Translations under genes and position numbers: made by a program
Source: Kofleriaceae bacterium
GTDB lineage: Bacteria; Myxococcota_A; Polyangia; Haliangiales; Haliangiaceae
Direction of reading: 5' to 3'
Length of the DNA: 64,000 nt
Assembly (NCBI GenBank): GCA_024762925.1
Contig: JANTGM010000006.1
Coordinates: 1 to 64,000, forward strand
Part shown: piece by piece, positions 45,639-53,387 of the stretch
Position numbering within the stretch: position 1 is the stretch's first letter
How the letters are laid out: each line of letters starts with the position of its first letter
Notes under the pieces: model-generated
What the model was told of the DNA's origin: nothing
Seen by the model: only the letters and a program-made list of their open reading frames with translations
Database searches by the model: none

Positions 45639-46316
45639 CTACGCAGCCATCGCGTAGCTTGCAAGTGCGTGACTTGTTGGCACCGATGGCCTTGGTCCCA
45701 GACCCTGGGCTTCTTCTCCGCGCTCAGCCTTGGGCTCTTCTTTGGCCTTGGCTTGCTCTTCTTGCGCTTCTACGGCCATTTCTGCGCGTGCGGCGCTAGC
45801 CATTTGACTGGCCTTCGCTGCAATTCTCTTGTCTGCGGTAGACGGCTCAGCAGGAGCAAGTGCAGAACGACGAATCGTTTCTGCCTTGCGAATTGTCTTC
45901 TCCGGGTCGCCAGGTACAGGCGCTGTGTCGATGTTTACGTGACCGCCAATCGCGTATTGCTGGTTGTCAGGCCCGCGCTGGTATTCATAGTGGATACCAC
46001 CGCTGGCGAGCCCTCCAGCCGCTGCGACATGAGCTTGCTCATGGGTGCGAACTTCCGCGTCCCGCGCCTTGAGCTCTTCAACGTCCTTTTCCTGCTCGGG
46101 CGTTAGCTCGCCAGGACGCAGTCTCTTCTCCGCTGGCGCAGGAGTCTCGCTTTCAAGCGCATGCCGGGCTTCAGGAGAGAGCGTGACTCTGGACGCTTCC
46201 TTGCCTGCATGTCCCGCGCGTTGCGGGCCATGGCCCTCTTCCTCATCGTCTCGGGGATCGACTCGGCCGTAGGAGGCAATGCCCTGTGAGGCGATATTTG
46301 TAGATCCAATCTGCAT
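45639..46316 (-). CDS. SprA-related putative metalloprotease
   Basis: A 225-residue protein with the zinc-type motif HEQAHVAAAG (H92, E93, H96) preceded by ELKARDAEVRT, as in the SprA-related putative metallopeptidase family (PF12118). Downstream are YEYQRGPDNQQYAIGGHV and conserved PVPGDPEKTIRKAETIRRSAL. No signal peptide or membrane helix. The start is set at ATG 46316 (MQIGSTN). The frame runs about 350 bases further upstream but there overlaps the divergent gene at 46417, so the long form is unlikely. Substrate unknown. Confidence 0.75.
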   Translation of the reverse strand: MQIGSTNIASQGIASYGRVDPRDDEEEGHGPQRAGHAGKEASRVTLSPEARHALESETPAPAEKRLRPGELTPEQEKDVEELKARDAEVRTHEQAHVAAAGGLASGGIHYEYQRGPDNQQYAIGGHVNIDTAPVPGDPEKTIRKAETIRRSALAPAEPSTADKRIAAKASQMASAARAEMAVEAQEEQAKAKEEPKAERGEEAQGLGPRPSVPTSHALASYAMAA

Positions 46317-46416
46317 CAAACAAATCTCTGTAGACGTGGATCGGTCGCCTTCAAGCAACTTGAAGGGCTTGCGTGAGATTCTTGAGAGATTGTCCTCGTG
46401 GTAGAACCTGCCAACC

Positions 46417-47364
46417 ATGAGGCTACTGCTCAGCGCCCTGTTTGGAATGCTCTTCCTAGCAGCTTTTGTTGCGTACTTTCTGATGAGCTCAGTTGTTGGG
46501 TATGTGGACTCGCCTGACCGCCTCGTGGAGTCAGCGACTGAGGGCGGGCTTCGAGATGCGATCGTGGAAGAGACGGCGGAGTACATCGCCAGCGAGGTCG
46601 CGGCAGATCCAACGCTGGAAAACATGTCGGTGCCCGAACTGCGAACGATCGTCGGCACTGTCATTACGAAAGACTGGCTTGAAGACTCGCTCGTCTTGGC
46701 TCATAAGGCCTTCAAGAGCGCAATTCATGGAGCCGAGGCGAGCGCTGTCTTGGACTTGCGTGGGATCAAGTCGGCACTGGGAACGGCACTCTCGGACCTA
46801 AAAGTGCGCGCTGAAAGCAACTGCGAAATGCTCCTTGGTGCCGACGCCTGCTCTGATGAACAAGCGTCGCGCGCCATGGTTGCCACATTTGAAACACGAG
46901 CGCTTCTCGCGATTGCTGAGTTGCATGATGAAATTGATCTCATGCAAGAGCTGCGAGGTTCTCAACGGGACGATGCTGCGCAGCTGCAGAAGGGGCTTGA
47001 GAGTATGCAAACGGTTCGCATGCTAGCGCTTGTCGCTCTCATCATCAGCCTGGCACTCTTCATTGCTTTCAACACCCGGCCGTTTTCTCGCTTTGCGATT
47101 TCCACGGGCATCCTCGCTGTCGTTTCAAGCGTGGTCTATCTCATCACCATCGCCATTAGTGAGGGCATCGCAACTGATGAAGTCGCGAAGCAAGCCGAGC
47201 TCGAAGGCGACTCAGGCGCTGCAGCTCTAGGATCGAAGATCGCAACTCAGCTTGTTGGTGATGCTGTGACAGGCGCTACCTTGCCAGTGACGATGGTGGG
47301 GCTTGCGGGGGGAGCACTCATTGTGCTCGGAGTGCTCGCTTCTCGTGGCAAAGCTCGTTCCTGA
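46417..47364 (+). CDS. Hypothetical membrane protein
   Basis: A 315-residue protein with an N-terminal signal-anchor helix (about 3-25), a 170-residue soluble part with Cys pair CEMLLGADAC, and three C-terminal helices (about 203-220, 227-248, 285-308). The soluble part is helical and acidic (residues 30-195). No family recognised. It is 30 bases ahead of a class III cyclase gene on the same strand. By context it might act as the sensor for that stand-alone cyclase. Confidence 0.65.
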   Translation: MRLLLSALFGMLFLAAFVAYFLMSSVVGYVDSPDRLVESATEGGLRDAIVEETAEYIASEVAADPTLENMSVPELRTIVGTVITKDWLEDSLVLAHKAFKSAIHGAEASAVLDLRGIKSALGTALSDLKVRAESNCEMLLGADACSDEQASRAMVATFETRALLAIAELHDEIDLMQELRGSQRDDAAQLQKGLESMQTVRMLALVALIISLALFIAFNTRPFSRFAISTGILAVVSSVVYLITIAISEGIATDEVAKQAELEGDSGAAALGSKIATQLVGDAVTGATLPVTMVGLAGGALIVLGVLASRGKARS

Positions 47365-47394
47365 GCGTTTTGCGCCTTTGATAGAATCTCGGTC

Positions 47395-48012
47395 ATGTCG
47401 ATCGTGGCCCAACTGGGAGCAGGAGAGCAGAGACTTTGGCGATTGGTTGCCGAGCGGTGTAAAGACAGCGCCGATCTAGCATCAATCGACAAGAAAATCT
47501 GGGATCTATTTGGCGAGCGATGGGCCATCATGTTTACCGATCTCTCAGGGTTTTCCCGAGGGGTTGAGAGTTTTGGCATCATCCACTTTCTGCAGGTTAT
47601 CTACGAATACAATACCCTTGTGGCGCCCATTATTGATGACCATCAAGGGTTTCTTCTTAAGGTGGAGGGCGACAGCCTGATGGCGCTGTTTCGGCGGCCC
47701 GATTCAGCACTTCGTTGTGCCGTGGAAATGCAGCAAGCCTGTCAACGCATCAATAAGCGACGTAGTGAGGAGGAAGCAATTCTGCTTTGCGTGGGTCTCG
47801 GTTATGGCGACGTCTTGCGCGTTGGTGAGCACGAGGTCTTTGGCGCCGAGGTGAATGCCACGAGCAAGCTCGGAGAGGATACTGCCAACTCAAACGAGAT
47901 CCTGGTAACCGGCGCAATCGAAGAACGTTGCCGCGAAACCGAAGGAGTTGCCTTTGCACCCATGGACGTTTCGATCCCCGGTGCAGCCAGCGTATTTCGG
48001 GTTGACTACTAG
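47395..48012 (+). CDS. Stand-alone class III adenylate/guanylate cyclase
   Basis: A 205-residue protein consisting of one class III cyclase catalytic domain: FTDLSGFSRGVES (metal Asp D49), LLKVEGDSLMALFRRP (metal Asp D93), GLGYGDVLRVGEHEVFGAEVNATSKL and ANSNEILVTGAI. No sensor, HAMP or membrane region is fused. The family makes cAMP or cGMP from ATP or GTP as a dimer. The nucleotide choice cannot be settled by eye. It follows a membrane protein of unknown function by 30 bases and may be regulated by it. Confidence 0.88.
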   Translation: MSIVAQLGAGEQRLWRLVAERCKDSADLASIDKKIWDLFGERWAIMFTDLSGFSRGVESFGIIHFLQVIYEYNTLVAPIIDDHQGFLLKVEGDSLMALFRRPDSALRCAVEMQQACQRINKRRSEEEAILLCVGLGYGDVLRVGEHEVFGAEVNATSKLGEDTANSNEILVTGAIEERCRETEGVAFAPMDVSIPGAASVFRVDY

Positions 48013-48020
48013 AACACCAC

Positions 48021-48034
48021 GCTTGCTCGCAAGC
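48021..48034. repeat. 6-bp perfect hairpin GCTTGC-TC-GCAAGC
   Basis: A short perfect inverted repeat after the cyclase stop codon, next to a larger hairpin (48037-48074). Together they may stabilise the 3' end of the cyclase transcript. Confidence 0.4.
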
Positions 48035-48036
48035 GT

Positions 48037-48074
48037 TAGCTAGTTTTTGTCCCTAGCGGGACGGAAACTAGCTA
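48037..48074. repeat. 17-bp hairpin next to dispersed repeat C
   Basis: Arms about 48037-48053 and 48058-48074 pair with two G-U wobbles when read as RNA on the plus strand (TAGCTAGTTTTTGTCCC / GGGACGGAAACTAGCTA), loop TAGC. The right arm runs into CTAG at the start of copy C. There is no downstream T-run, so it is not a classical terminator; a role in transcript stability or in the element is possible. Confidence 0.6.
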
Positions 48075-48212
48075 GTGATTCAATTGAGCGCGCTCACTCG
48101 TCTTCTCGTTGACGAGCCAACGCTCATCGTGGTTCACCGGTCACCTTGCCTCAGCAAGCTCCCTCTTGCCAGCAAACGAACTCTCTTCGTTTCAGATGAC
48201 CAATGTCACTAG
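48072..48212 (+). repeat. CTAG-bounded dispersed repeat, copy C
   Basis: A 141-base copy with ends CTAGTGATTCAATTG and GTCACTAG. Interior blocks shared with copies A and D include GCGCGCTCACTCGTCTTCTCG and CTTGCCTCAGCAAGCTCCCTC. The right-hand CTAG (48209-48212) holds the TAG stop codon, read on the minus strand, of the gene at 48209-48772. Confidence 0.72.
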
Positions 48213-48772
48213 CGCATTGCGAGCGCGCTGCCCGTGGGAGCACATTCGCTCGCTGTAGCAGCCCAATCGTTGAAATCGGCTAAGGTCGATATGAGATTGC
48301 GAATCTCAGAATAATTCTGTTGTGATCGCTGCGCGCTTCCACTGCCATCGAGCAGCCAACCGTCAGCTTGAAATAGTGCCTCAAGGACATCGGCAGAGGG
48401 TTCGGCACCCGCAGCGAGATTGAGCTGCACGGCGGCCATTGCCAGGGCGAGATCAGCTACGACATTACCCTTGCTGCTTGCCAGGTTGAAGAGTCGGGCG
48501 CGGCCATAGAGTTGGTCGCCAATCAGGATTTCGTCGGTTGGCCAAGTGCTGGAGATCATCCAATCATCGATGGTTGCAGCGCAGGCTGAATCGGTTGTTG
48601 GAGGTGAATTGCTGGTCGTGGCGTGTGATGTGGAGCCAGAGGTACCGGTGAGCGCGAGCAAAGCCATGATGGCGGATGTTGCGAGTGTCGCAGCGAGCAG
48701 AAGGGAGACCGGACGAGCCATGCATTTGGGTTGAGCAAGAGTCGATCCAATCCAGTAGATTCGTAATCTCAT
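48209..48772 (-). CDS. Secreted hypothetical protein
   Basis: A 187-residue protein with a hydrophobic N-terminal segment (about 22-44, VSLLLAATLATSAIMALLAL) consistent with a signal peptide. A Thr/Ser/Pro-rich linker and a helical domain (about 65-180) with ALAMAAVQLNLAAG follow. Two Cys after the signal (C64, C177 by count from the first Met) could form a disulfide. No family recognised. Start may be ATG 48721 (MARPVS) or the ATG at 48772. Its TAG stop is provided by the right end of dispersed repeat C, so the protein's end may be truncated. Confidence 0.6.
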   Translation of the reverse strand: MRLRIYWIGSTLAQPKCMARPVSLLLAATLATSAIMALLALTGTSGSTSHATTSNSPPTTDSACAATIDDWMISSTWPTDEILIGDQLYGRARLFNLASSKGNVVADLALAMAAVQLNLAAGAEPSADVLEALFQADGWLLDGSGSAQRSQQNYSEIRNLISTLADFNDWAATASECAPTGSALAMR

Positions 48773-48982
48773 GCAGTTATGAGGGTGGCGGCTTCATAAC
48801 TCGCCAGATCTATGGAGCATCGAAACGCCGTCTGGGGACTTCAGTCCGAGAATGGTCAGACTTGCTCGGTCGGGGACTTCAGACCCAGGATTTTGGCCCC
48901 TAGTCCCGTCAGTCTGCCTGTATTTACAGAAAGTTGGAGCCGCAGAAATCGGATCTGATGTTGCAAATGTAGAGCCCTGACC
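48773..48982. other. Gap with short repeats upstream of a lipoprotein gene
   Basis: The divergent gap holds GGGGACTTCAG twice (about 48834 and 48872). There is also a GGACT-TC-AGTCC dyad at the first and a longer GGGACT...AGTCCC pair spanning about 48873-48907. These could be operators or transcript structures for the two flanking genes. No clear promoter hexamers. Confidence 0.4.
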
Positions 48983-49897
48983 ATGCTGACCAAACTCTCA
49001 ACTCGGCGCTTCTTCGTGACCATGTTTGCCCTCACTAGCCTGGTGCTAGCCACGGCTTGTGCTTCCTCGACGGCGAACAACCCAAGGGTTGCCGTCATGC
49101 CTATTGTTGGCAGTGATTCGGCACATGACGCGGTGAACCGAGCTGTGGATCGCCGGTACAACTTAGTTTCAACGAGTAAGTACAAGCGTGCAGCCAAGCG
49201 CCTTGATGCAAAATCGAGTGAGTCCAAGGACATTCGCCGCGTCTCTCGCAAGCTCGACATCGATGCCGTGGTGCATGGAGAGTTGGTCAAGAAGGGGCGC
49301 AAGAAGTACGAACTTCGCCTTGTGTTGCGAGCTGGTGAGTCCGGTAAAGAGTTCGACACGATTCGGGTCAAGCTCAAGTCAAAGAAACTCAAGAAGGATG
49401 ACCTTCGCAAAGTTCGCAAGAAGCTGTATTCGGCGCTCTCTGTTGTTGAAACCTGGGACCGTGATGATGATGAGGACTCTCGGCGCTCCCGGGCAGGCTC
49501 GGGCAGTTCAAAGCGCGAAATGGCACGTGCACGAAAGATGCGTGAGCGCAAACACGACAAAGCGCGTCGTGACGAAGAGCGTCGCGATGAAGAGCGTGCA
49601 AGGAAGGATCGCAAGCGCGAAGAGAAGGAACGCAAGCGCGCTGAGAAAAAGCGACGCAAAGAGGAAAAACTCGCACGTCGTCGAGCAGAAGAAGATGACG
49701 AGGACGATTGGGAGGACGAGGACGATTGGGAGGATGACGACGACCGGGATGACCGCCGGTCCAAAAAATCTAAGAAGTCCAAGAAATCTAAGAAAAAATC
49801 TAAGAAGAAGTCCAAGCGAGATCGCGAGGAAGAAGTCGAAGTGGTTACGGTTCGCGATGAGAGTGGCCAAGCTCTCGACGACGAAGACCCCTTCTAG
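48983..49897 (+). CDS. Lipoprotein with highly charged repetitive C-terminus
   Basis: A 304-residue protein. Lipobox LATAC (about 22-26), then a compact domain (about 35-150) with PRVAVMPIVGSD and IDAVVHGELVKKGRKKYELRLVLR, similar in shape to bacterial lipoprotein domains that bind other envelope proteins. The rest (about 155-304) is a charged region: RRDEERRDEER, KKRRKEEK, then an acidic DDWEDEDDWEDDDD block, then KKSKKSKKSKK. Such composition is disordered and polyampholytic. It is translated as one frame with steady codon use, so not a frameshift artefact. Confidence 0.75.
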   Translation: MLTKLSTRRFFVTMFALTSLVLATACASSTANNPRVAVMPIVGSDSAHDAVNRAVDRRYNLVSTSKYKRAAKRLDAKSSESKDIRRVSRKLDIDAVVHGELVKKGRKKYELRLVLRAGESGKEFDTIRVKLKSKKLKKDDLRKVRKKLYSALSVVETWDRDDDEDSRRSRAGSGSSKREMARARKMRERKHDKARRDEERRDEERARKDRKREEKERKRAEKKRRKEEKLARRRAEEDDEDDWEDEDDWEDDDDRDDRRSKKSKKSKKSKKKSKKKSKRDREEEVEVVTVRDESGQALDDEDPF

Positions 49898-49955
49898 GAT
49901 TTTGCCCTACAGGGCTTGAAGCCACATCTCTAAGACGCTTTCTTGTGTTTGGCGC

Positions 49956-50687
49956 CTATTGGTCGGCAACCATGCGGTTTGCGTTTTCCAGGTCAGCCGC
50001 GTCATCGATTTCGGTCCACTGGCATCCCGTTACATCCGCAACTTCGTAGGGAGCGCCGTTTTGGATGAGGCGCTCATATGCGCGCTCGTAATACTCATCT
50101 GTCTCGCCGATCTCAATGAGTTCACGGAGCATGTCGAAGACAGGTTTGCAAAGCTCCGCATCCACGCGGTCGACGCCAATGTACTCGCCTACAGCAACTG
50201 ATGGCTCCATGCGCTTGTTGAGCTCAAGAATCTTGCCATCGGCATCAACGCGCACCTTCATCTCCTCTTCGCCCATTCCATCACGACAGTCGACAGCGAG
50301 GACACCTGGTCCCGCACATGCCAAGACCTTGGGCAGCACCGTTTCGTCCATTAGGAGGTCACCATCAAGCTTCACAAATGCCGAGCCTGCGACGGCTTCT
50401 TCGGCAACCAAGAGCGAGTAGAAGTTGCCCATGTCAGAGAAGCGATCGTTGTGGACGAAGACAGCTTTCTTGGCGAGTGGATGATCAATCTTTGCGACAT
50501 GGTCTCGAAGTGCTTCTGCACAGTAGCCCGTGACAATGATGACCTCGTCGATTCCCGCTTGAGCGCTTCGTTCGATCAGGCGATCAACAAGCGGCCGGTT
50601 TCCGACAGGCACCATGCACTTTGGCAGGCCTCCCGACACCGCTTCCAGTCGCTTACCCATTCCCGCTGCAAGGATGATCGCTTTCAT
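49956..50687 (-). CDS. Sugar/choline-phosphate-type nucleotidyltransferase
   Basis: A 243-residue protein with the NTP-transferase signature IILAAGMGKRLEAVSGGLPKCM (4-25), KLDGDLLMD (about 112-120, metal Asp) and GEYIGVDRV. It resembles LicC-type CTP:phosphocholine and CTP:phosphonate cytidylyltransferases. The ATG at 50687 starts at the family N-terminus; a GTG at 50705 is in frame. Divergent to the AEP-transaminase fusion gene, with which it probably acts, activating a 2-aminoethylphosphonate or similar head group with CTP. Confidence 0.82.
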   Translation of the reverse strand: MKAIILAAGMGKRLEAVSGGLPKCMVPVGNRPLVDRLIERSAQAGIDEVIIVTGYCAEALRDHVAKIDHPLAKKAVFVHNDRFSDMGNFYSLLVAEEAVAGSAFVKLDGDLLMDETVLPKVLACAGPGVLAVDCRDGMGEEEMKVRVDADGKILELNKRMEPSVAVGEYIGVDRVDAELCKPVFDMLRELIEIGETDEYYERAYERLIQNGAPYEVADVTGCQWTEIDDAADLENANRMVADQ

Positions 50688-50786
50688 GGGGCGAAGCGTT
50701 ACCACGAGATGTGCCCTGCATGTAGTGAGGTAAGTTCAACCTATTTGCGTTGCACCAGCTCCGCTGTTGAGCATGTGGGATAATGT

Positions 50787-50803
50787 GGTGGTGAACTACC
50801 ACC
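50787..50803. promoter_or_regulatory. Inverted repeat in the divergent phosphonate promoter region
   Basis: GGTGGT-GAACT-ACCACC (50787-50803) lies midway between the divergent nucleotidyltransferase and transaminase genes. Nearby are GTTCAAC at 50734-50740 and TTGAAC at 50818-50823 and 50841-50846, and a TATAGT (-10-like) at about 50848-50853. It may be an operator. Evidence is sequence symmetry only. Confidence 0.35.
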
Positions 50804-50893
50804 TAGGTGTCAGTTTTTGAACAGATTCTTAGGTAAGTAGTTGAACTTATAGTGTGGGTCGATTCTTGCTCAGAGGGCGTCTGAGGTAATCAC

Positions 50894-52741
50894 ATGATCA
50901 CACGCGCAATTGTACTCGCTCATCGCATGGTTCTTGAGGGTGGCAGCACCCTCTCCGCATCTATGATCGGCATGGTGCGTCGCTCGCTAACCACACTCCA
51001 CCAAGCTGGCATTCGGGATGTTGCCGTCGTCGATGGTGAGCATGCCGAAGAGCTCCTTGAACGCCTAAATGTCCATGAGCTTACCGGAATGCGTGTGCGC
51101 TGCTACTCCAATCGCAGCTGGCGGCAGGCAAGTGGTTCCGCCGTTCTCATTGCCAAGGATTTCCTTGAGGCTGATCCCAGCCCATGCCTCATTCTTCGTG
51201 GTGATCGTCCTCTGGCCCAAGAGGCACTAGCCGAGCTTTGCAGCACCGATCTAGGAACCAACATCGCCTCCATTTGTGTTTCCACTCCGCCCACCGCTGA
51301 CCTTAGCGAGGAGTACAAAGTCAAACTTCGCAGTGGTCGCACAGGGAAGGGCGTTGCAAGTCTTGGCCTTGACCTAAGCGACTTTGATGCGGTCTACACA
51401 GGCCACGCTCTGGTAACGCGCGAATTGCTTGTCGAGCTAGAGAAACTCAGTAACCCGCACCTTGAAGATGCCTTCAACGCTCTGGCTGTTGCTGGGCGTG
51501 TTCGCATGCAGATGGGACGCACAGCTTGGCCATGGGGCATGAGCAATCCCGCTTCTCTCGACGCCGAAGTCAGCGCGATTCTCGAGAGCAAGCAGCACCC
51601 GGAATACACGCTTCTCAACCCAGGGCCAGTAAACACCACAGCTCGTGTGAAGAGCGCCATGGTTCACCACGATGTGTGCCACCGTGATCCAAGCTTTAGC
51701 GAGCTCATGGTTTCTCTCACGGGCAAGCTTCGCCGAGTGTTTCGCGCCAGCGCCGAGCACACCATGTGTGTTGTCACCGGCAGCGGCACAGCTGCCATGG
51801 AGTGTGGCATTGCCTCCACAGTGCCTCGCGATGGAAAAATTCTAATCATCGACAATGGCGCCTTCGGTGAGCGAATGCACGAGATTGCTCGATTGCACGA
51901 GATGAACATCGTGCATCTTCGCTATGCATGGGGCGATCAAGTAAACCCCGCTGACGTTGCGCGCGCCATCGAAGAGAATCCCGACATTGCGGTCGTCGCC
52001 ATGACCGCTCACGAAACCTCTGTTGGTCTTCTCAACCCAGTTCACGCTGTAGGCGAGGTTTGCCAACAGTACGATGCTCTCTTCCTTGTCGATGCTGTGA
52101 GTGCTCTTGGCGCCGAAGACATCGATGTTGTTCGCGACCACATCGACGTGTGCTGGGCGAGTGCCAATAAGTGTCTGCACGCCATCAGTGGTGCGGGCTT
52201 TCTCAGCGTTTCGCCGCGTACATGGCAGAAGATTGAGAACGTCAAGCCTCGCTCGTACTACCTCGATCTCAAGCGATACCGTCGCTACGTTGAGGAGCTT
52301 GCGCAGACGCCATTTACCCCAGCTGTCTCGGCGTACTTTGCTCTTGATGCCGCTCTTGGGGAGTTCCTAGCTGATGGTCATGAAGCCCGCATCACCATGT
52401 ATCGTGAGCGCAATCAGCGCCTTCGCCGTGGGCTCGCCAATCTCGGAATGGCACCCCTCACTCGCACAGGCAACGAGTCTCACTCAGTCGTGACATGCTG
52501 TGTGCCTGCGGGCGTCACCTTCCAAGAGTTCTACGACGCCCTCAAGGTACGTGGCTACATCGTCTATGGGTGCAAAGATGTGCTCGCAGAGAAGTTCTTA
52601 CAGGTAGCCAACATGGGTGACCTCAGCATCGAGAAGATTGACCAATTCCTCGCTACCGCTGGTGAGGTAATCGGCGAGCTCCGCGCAGCGCGCAACGCTC
52701 GTGGCGAGGCTATCGAGCTTCCAGCTCGCGCATCCGCATAG
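50894..52741 (+). CDS. phnW: NTP-transferase-like domain fused to AEP-pyruvate transaminase
   Basis: A 615-residue fusion. Residues 1-230 have a nucleotidyltransferase-like fold (ILRGDRPLAQEAL near 103-115, as in inositol-phosphate cytidylyltransferases). The usual GxGxR signature is missing: the N-terminus reads ITRAIVLAHRMVLEGGS. Residues 236-600 form a class V PLP aminotransferase with PhnW-type YTLLNPGPVNTT, HHDVCHRDPSFSEL, DAVSALGAEDID and Lys in SANKCLH (K426, likely Schiff base). It may make or recycle 2-aminoethylphosphonate from phosphonoacetaldehyde and alanine. It is divergent from a cytidylyltransferase, suggesting phosphonolipid or phosphonate-modified surface polymer synthesis. 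Confidence 0.88.
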   Translation: MITRAIVLAHRMVLEGGSTLSASMIGMVRRSLTTLHQAGIRDVAVVDGEHAEELLERLNVHELTGMRVRCYSNRSWRQASGSAVLIAKDFLEADPSPCLILRGDRPLAQEALAELCSTDLGTNIASICVSTPPTADLSEEYKVKLRSGRTGKGVASLGLDLSDFDAVYTGHALVTRELLVELEKLSNPHLEDAFNALAVAGRVRMQMGRTAWPWGMSNPASLDAEVSAILESKQHPEYTLLNPGPVNTTARVKSAMVHHDVCHRDPSFSELMVSLTGKLRRVFRASAEHTMCVVTGSGTAAMECGIASTVPRDGKILIIDNGAFGERMHEIARLHEMNIVHLRYAWGDQVNPADVARAIEENPDIAVVAMTAHETSVGLLNPVHAVGEVCQQYDALFLVDAVSALGAEDIDVVRDHIDVCWASANKCLHAISGAGFLSVSPRTWQKIENVKPRSYYLDLKRYRRYVEELAQTPFTPAVSAYFALDAALGEFLADGHEARITMYRERNQRLRRGLANLGMAPLTRTGNESHSVVTCCVPAGVTFQEFYDALKVRGYIVYGCKDVLAEKFLQVANMGDLSIEKIDQFLATAGEVIGELRAARNARGEAIELPARASA

Positions 52742-52817
52742 CTACGGTATTTCAGAACCGTGTTTCGAAGGCTGCCCTGGCATCTGTTGGTGTCTCGGGC
52801 TTCTTCACGTGTGGCTG

Positions 52818-53000
52818 CTAGTGCGCGATCTATGAACATTGATTCGTGATCGCGAAGTCAGCTCGTTTTCTGGCGAGGCGGGCAGAGGGAGTTTGCTGGG
52901 GCAAGCGACCGATGAACAACGAAGAAGACTGGCTGAGCCAGTCTCTCCAGCGGGCGAGAAGACCAGTGAGCGCGTTCTATATTCATGAATCGCGCACTAG
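52818..53000 (-). mobile_element. MITE-like element, copy D (best-preserved CTAG repeat)
   Basis: A 183-base element with terminal inverted repeats of 22 bases and three differences. Left end CTAGTGCGCGATCTATGAAC; reverse of the right end CTAGTGCGCGATTCATGAAT. Inside is a perfect hairpin AGACTGGCT-G-AGCCAGTCT (as read on the plus strand), and blocks shared with copies A, B, C and E. No coding capacity. Direct repeats flanking it are not clear. The right end lies 10 bases before a short HDAC-like gene. Confidence 0.78.
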
Positions 53001-53009
53001 GCTCGATGC

Positions 53010-53387
53010 GTGCGTTACCTGTATCACCGAGGCTACGATTTCGGGCGAGGGATTCCCTTTGTAAAGGAGGTGCACGGCTTTGTGCTGAACAAGCCAGCAC
53101 AGATTCGCTCAAGGCTCTTGCAAATCGGCACCGCTGTGCCAAGCGATTTCGAACGCCCACCAAGACTCCAAGAGACAGAGTTGTCCGCGATTCACACCGC
53201 CAAAGTGCTCGCAGGGCTGCGCTGTGCGCGGGCGATTGCGCAGGCGGGCGAGCTCTCGCCTCTCAAGTATGTTCCCAAGGTTGCAAGTGACCTAGATGTG
53301 GGGCTTCATGGTGCGGTCCAGGATGCCGAATACCTGGAGGCGGTGCCATGGCGCAAGTTGCAAAAGGTCGCTAAGAACTATGCTTAG
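53010..53387 (+). CDS. Short protein resembling the N-terminus of a histone deacetylase-family enzyme
   Basis: A 125-residue protein starting MRYLYHRGYDFGRGIPF, then LNKPAQIRSRLLQ and ELSAIHTAKVLAG. This matches the general pattern at the start of acetoin utilisation/HDAC-type proteins (YHPxYDx..P, and a SeeeLLxVHtxeYL segment). The catalytic core with the metal Asp/His (HHA, DVDVHHG) is absent; the gene ends in KVAKNYA just as the GDPD gene begins on the other strand. Likely a truncated gene, perhaps a remnant. The 5' side abuts element D, which may have separated it from its promoter. Confidence 0.5.
   Translation: MRYLYHRGYDFGRGIPFVKEVHGFVLNKPAQIRSRLLQIGTAVPSDFERPPRLQETELSAIHTAKVLAGLRCARAIAQAGELSPLKYVPKVASDLDVGLHGAVQDAEYLEAVPWRKLQKVAKNYA

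Noticed and set aside
46317-46664. Upstream extension of the HEQAH protein to 46664
   Set aside because: It would overlap the divergent membrane protein gene, and the extension has no conserved-looking sequence.
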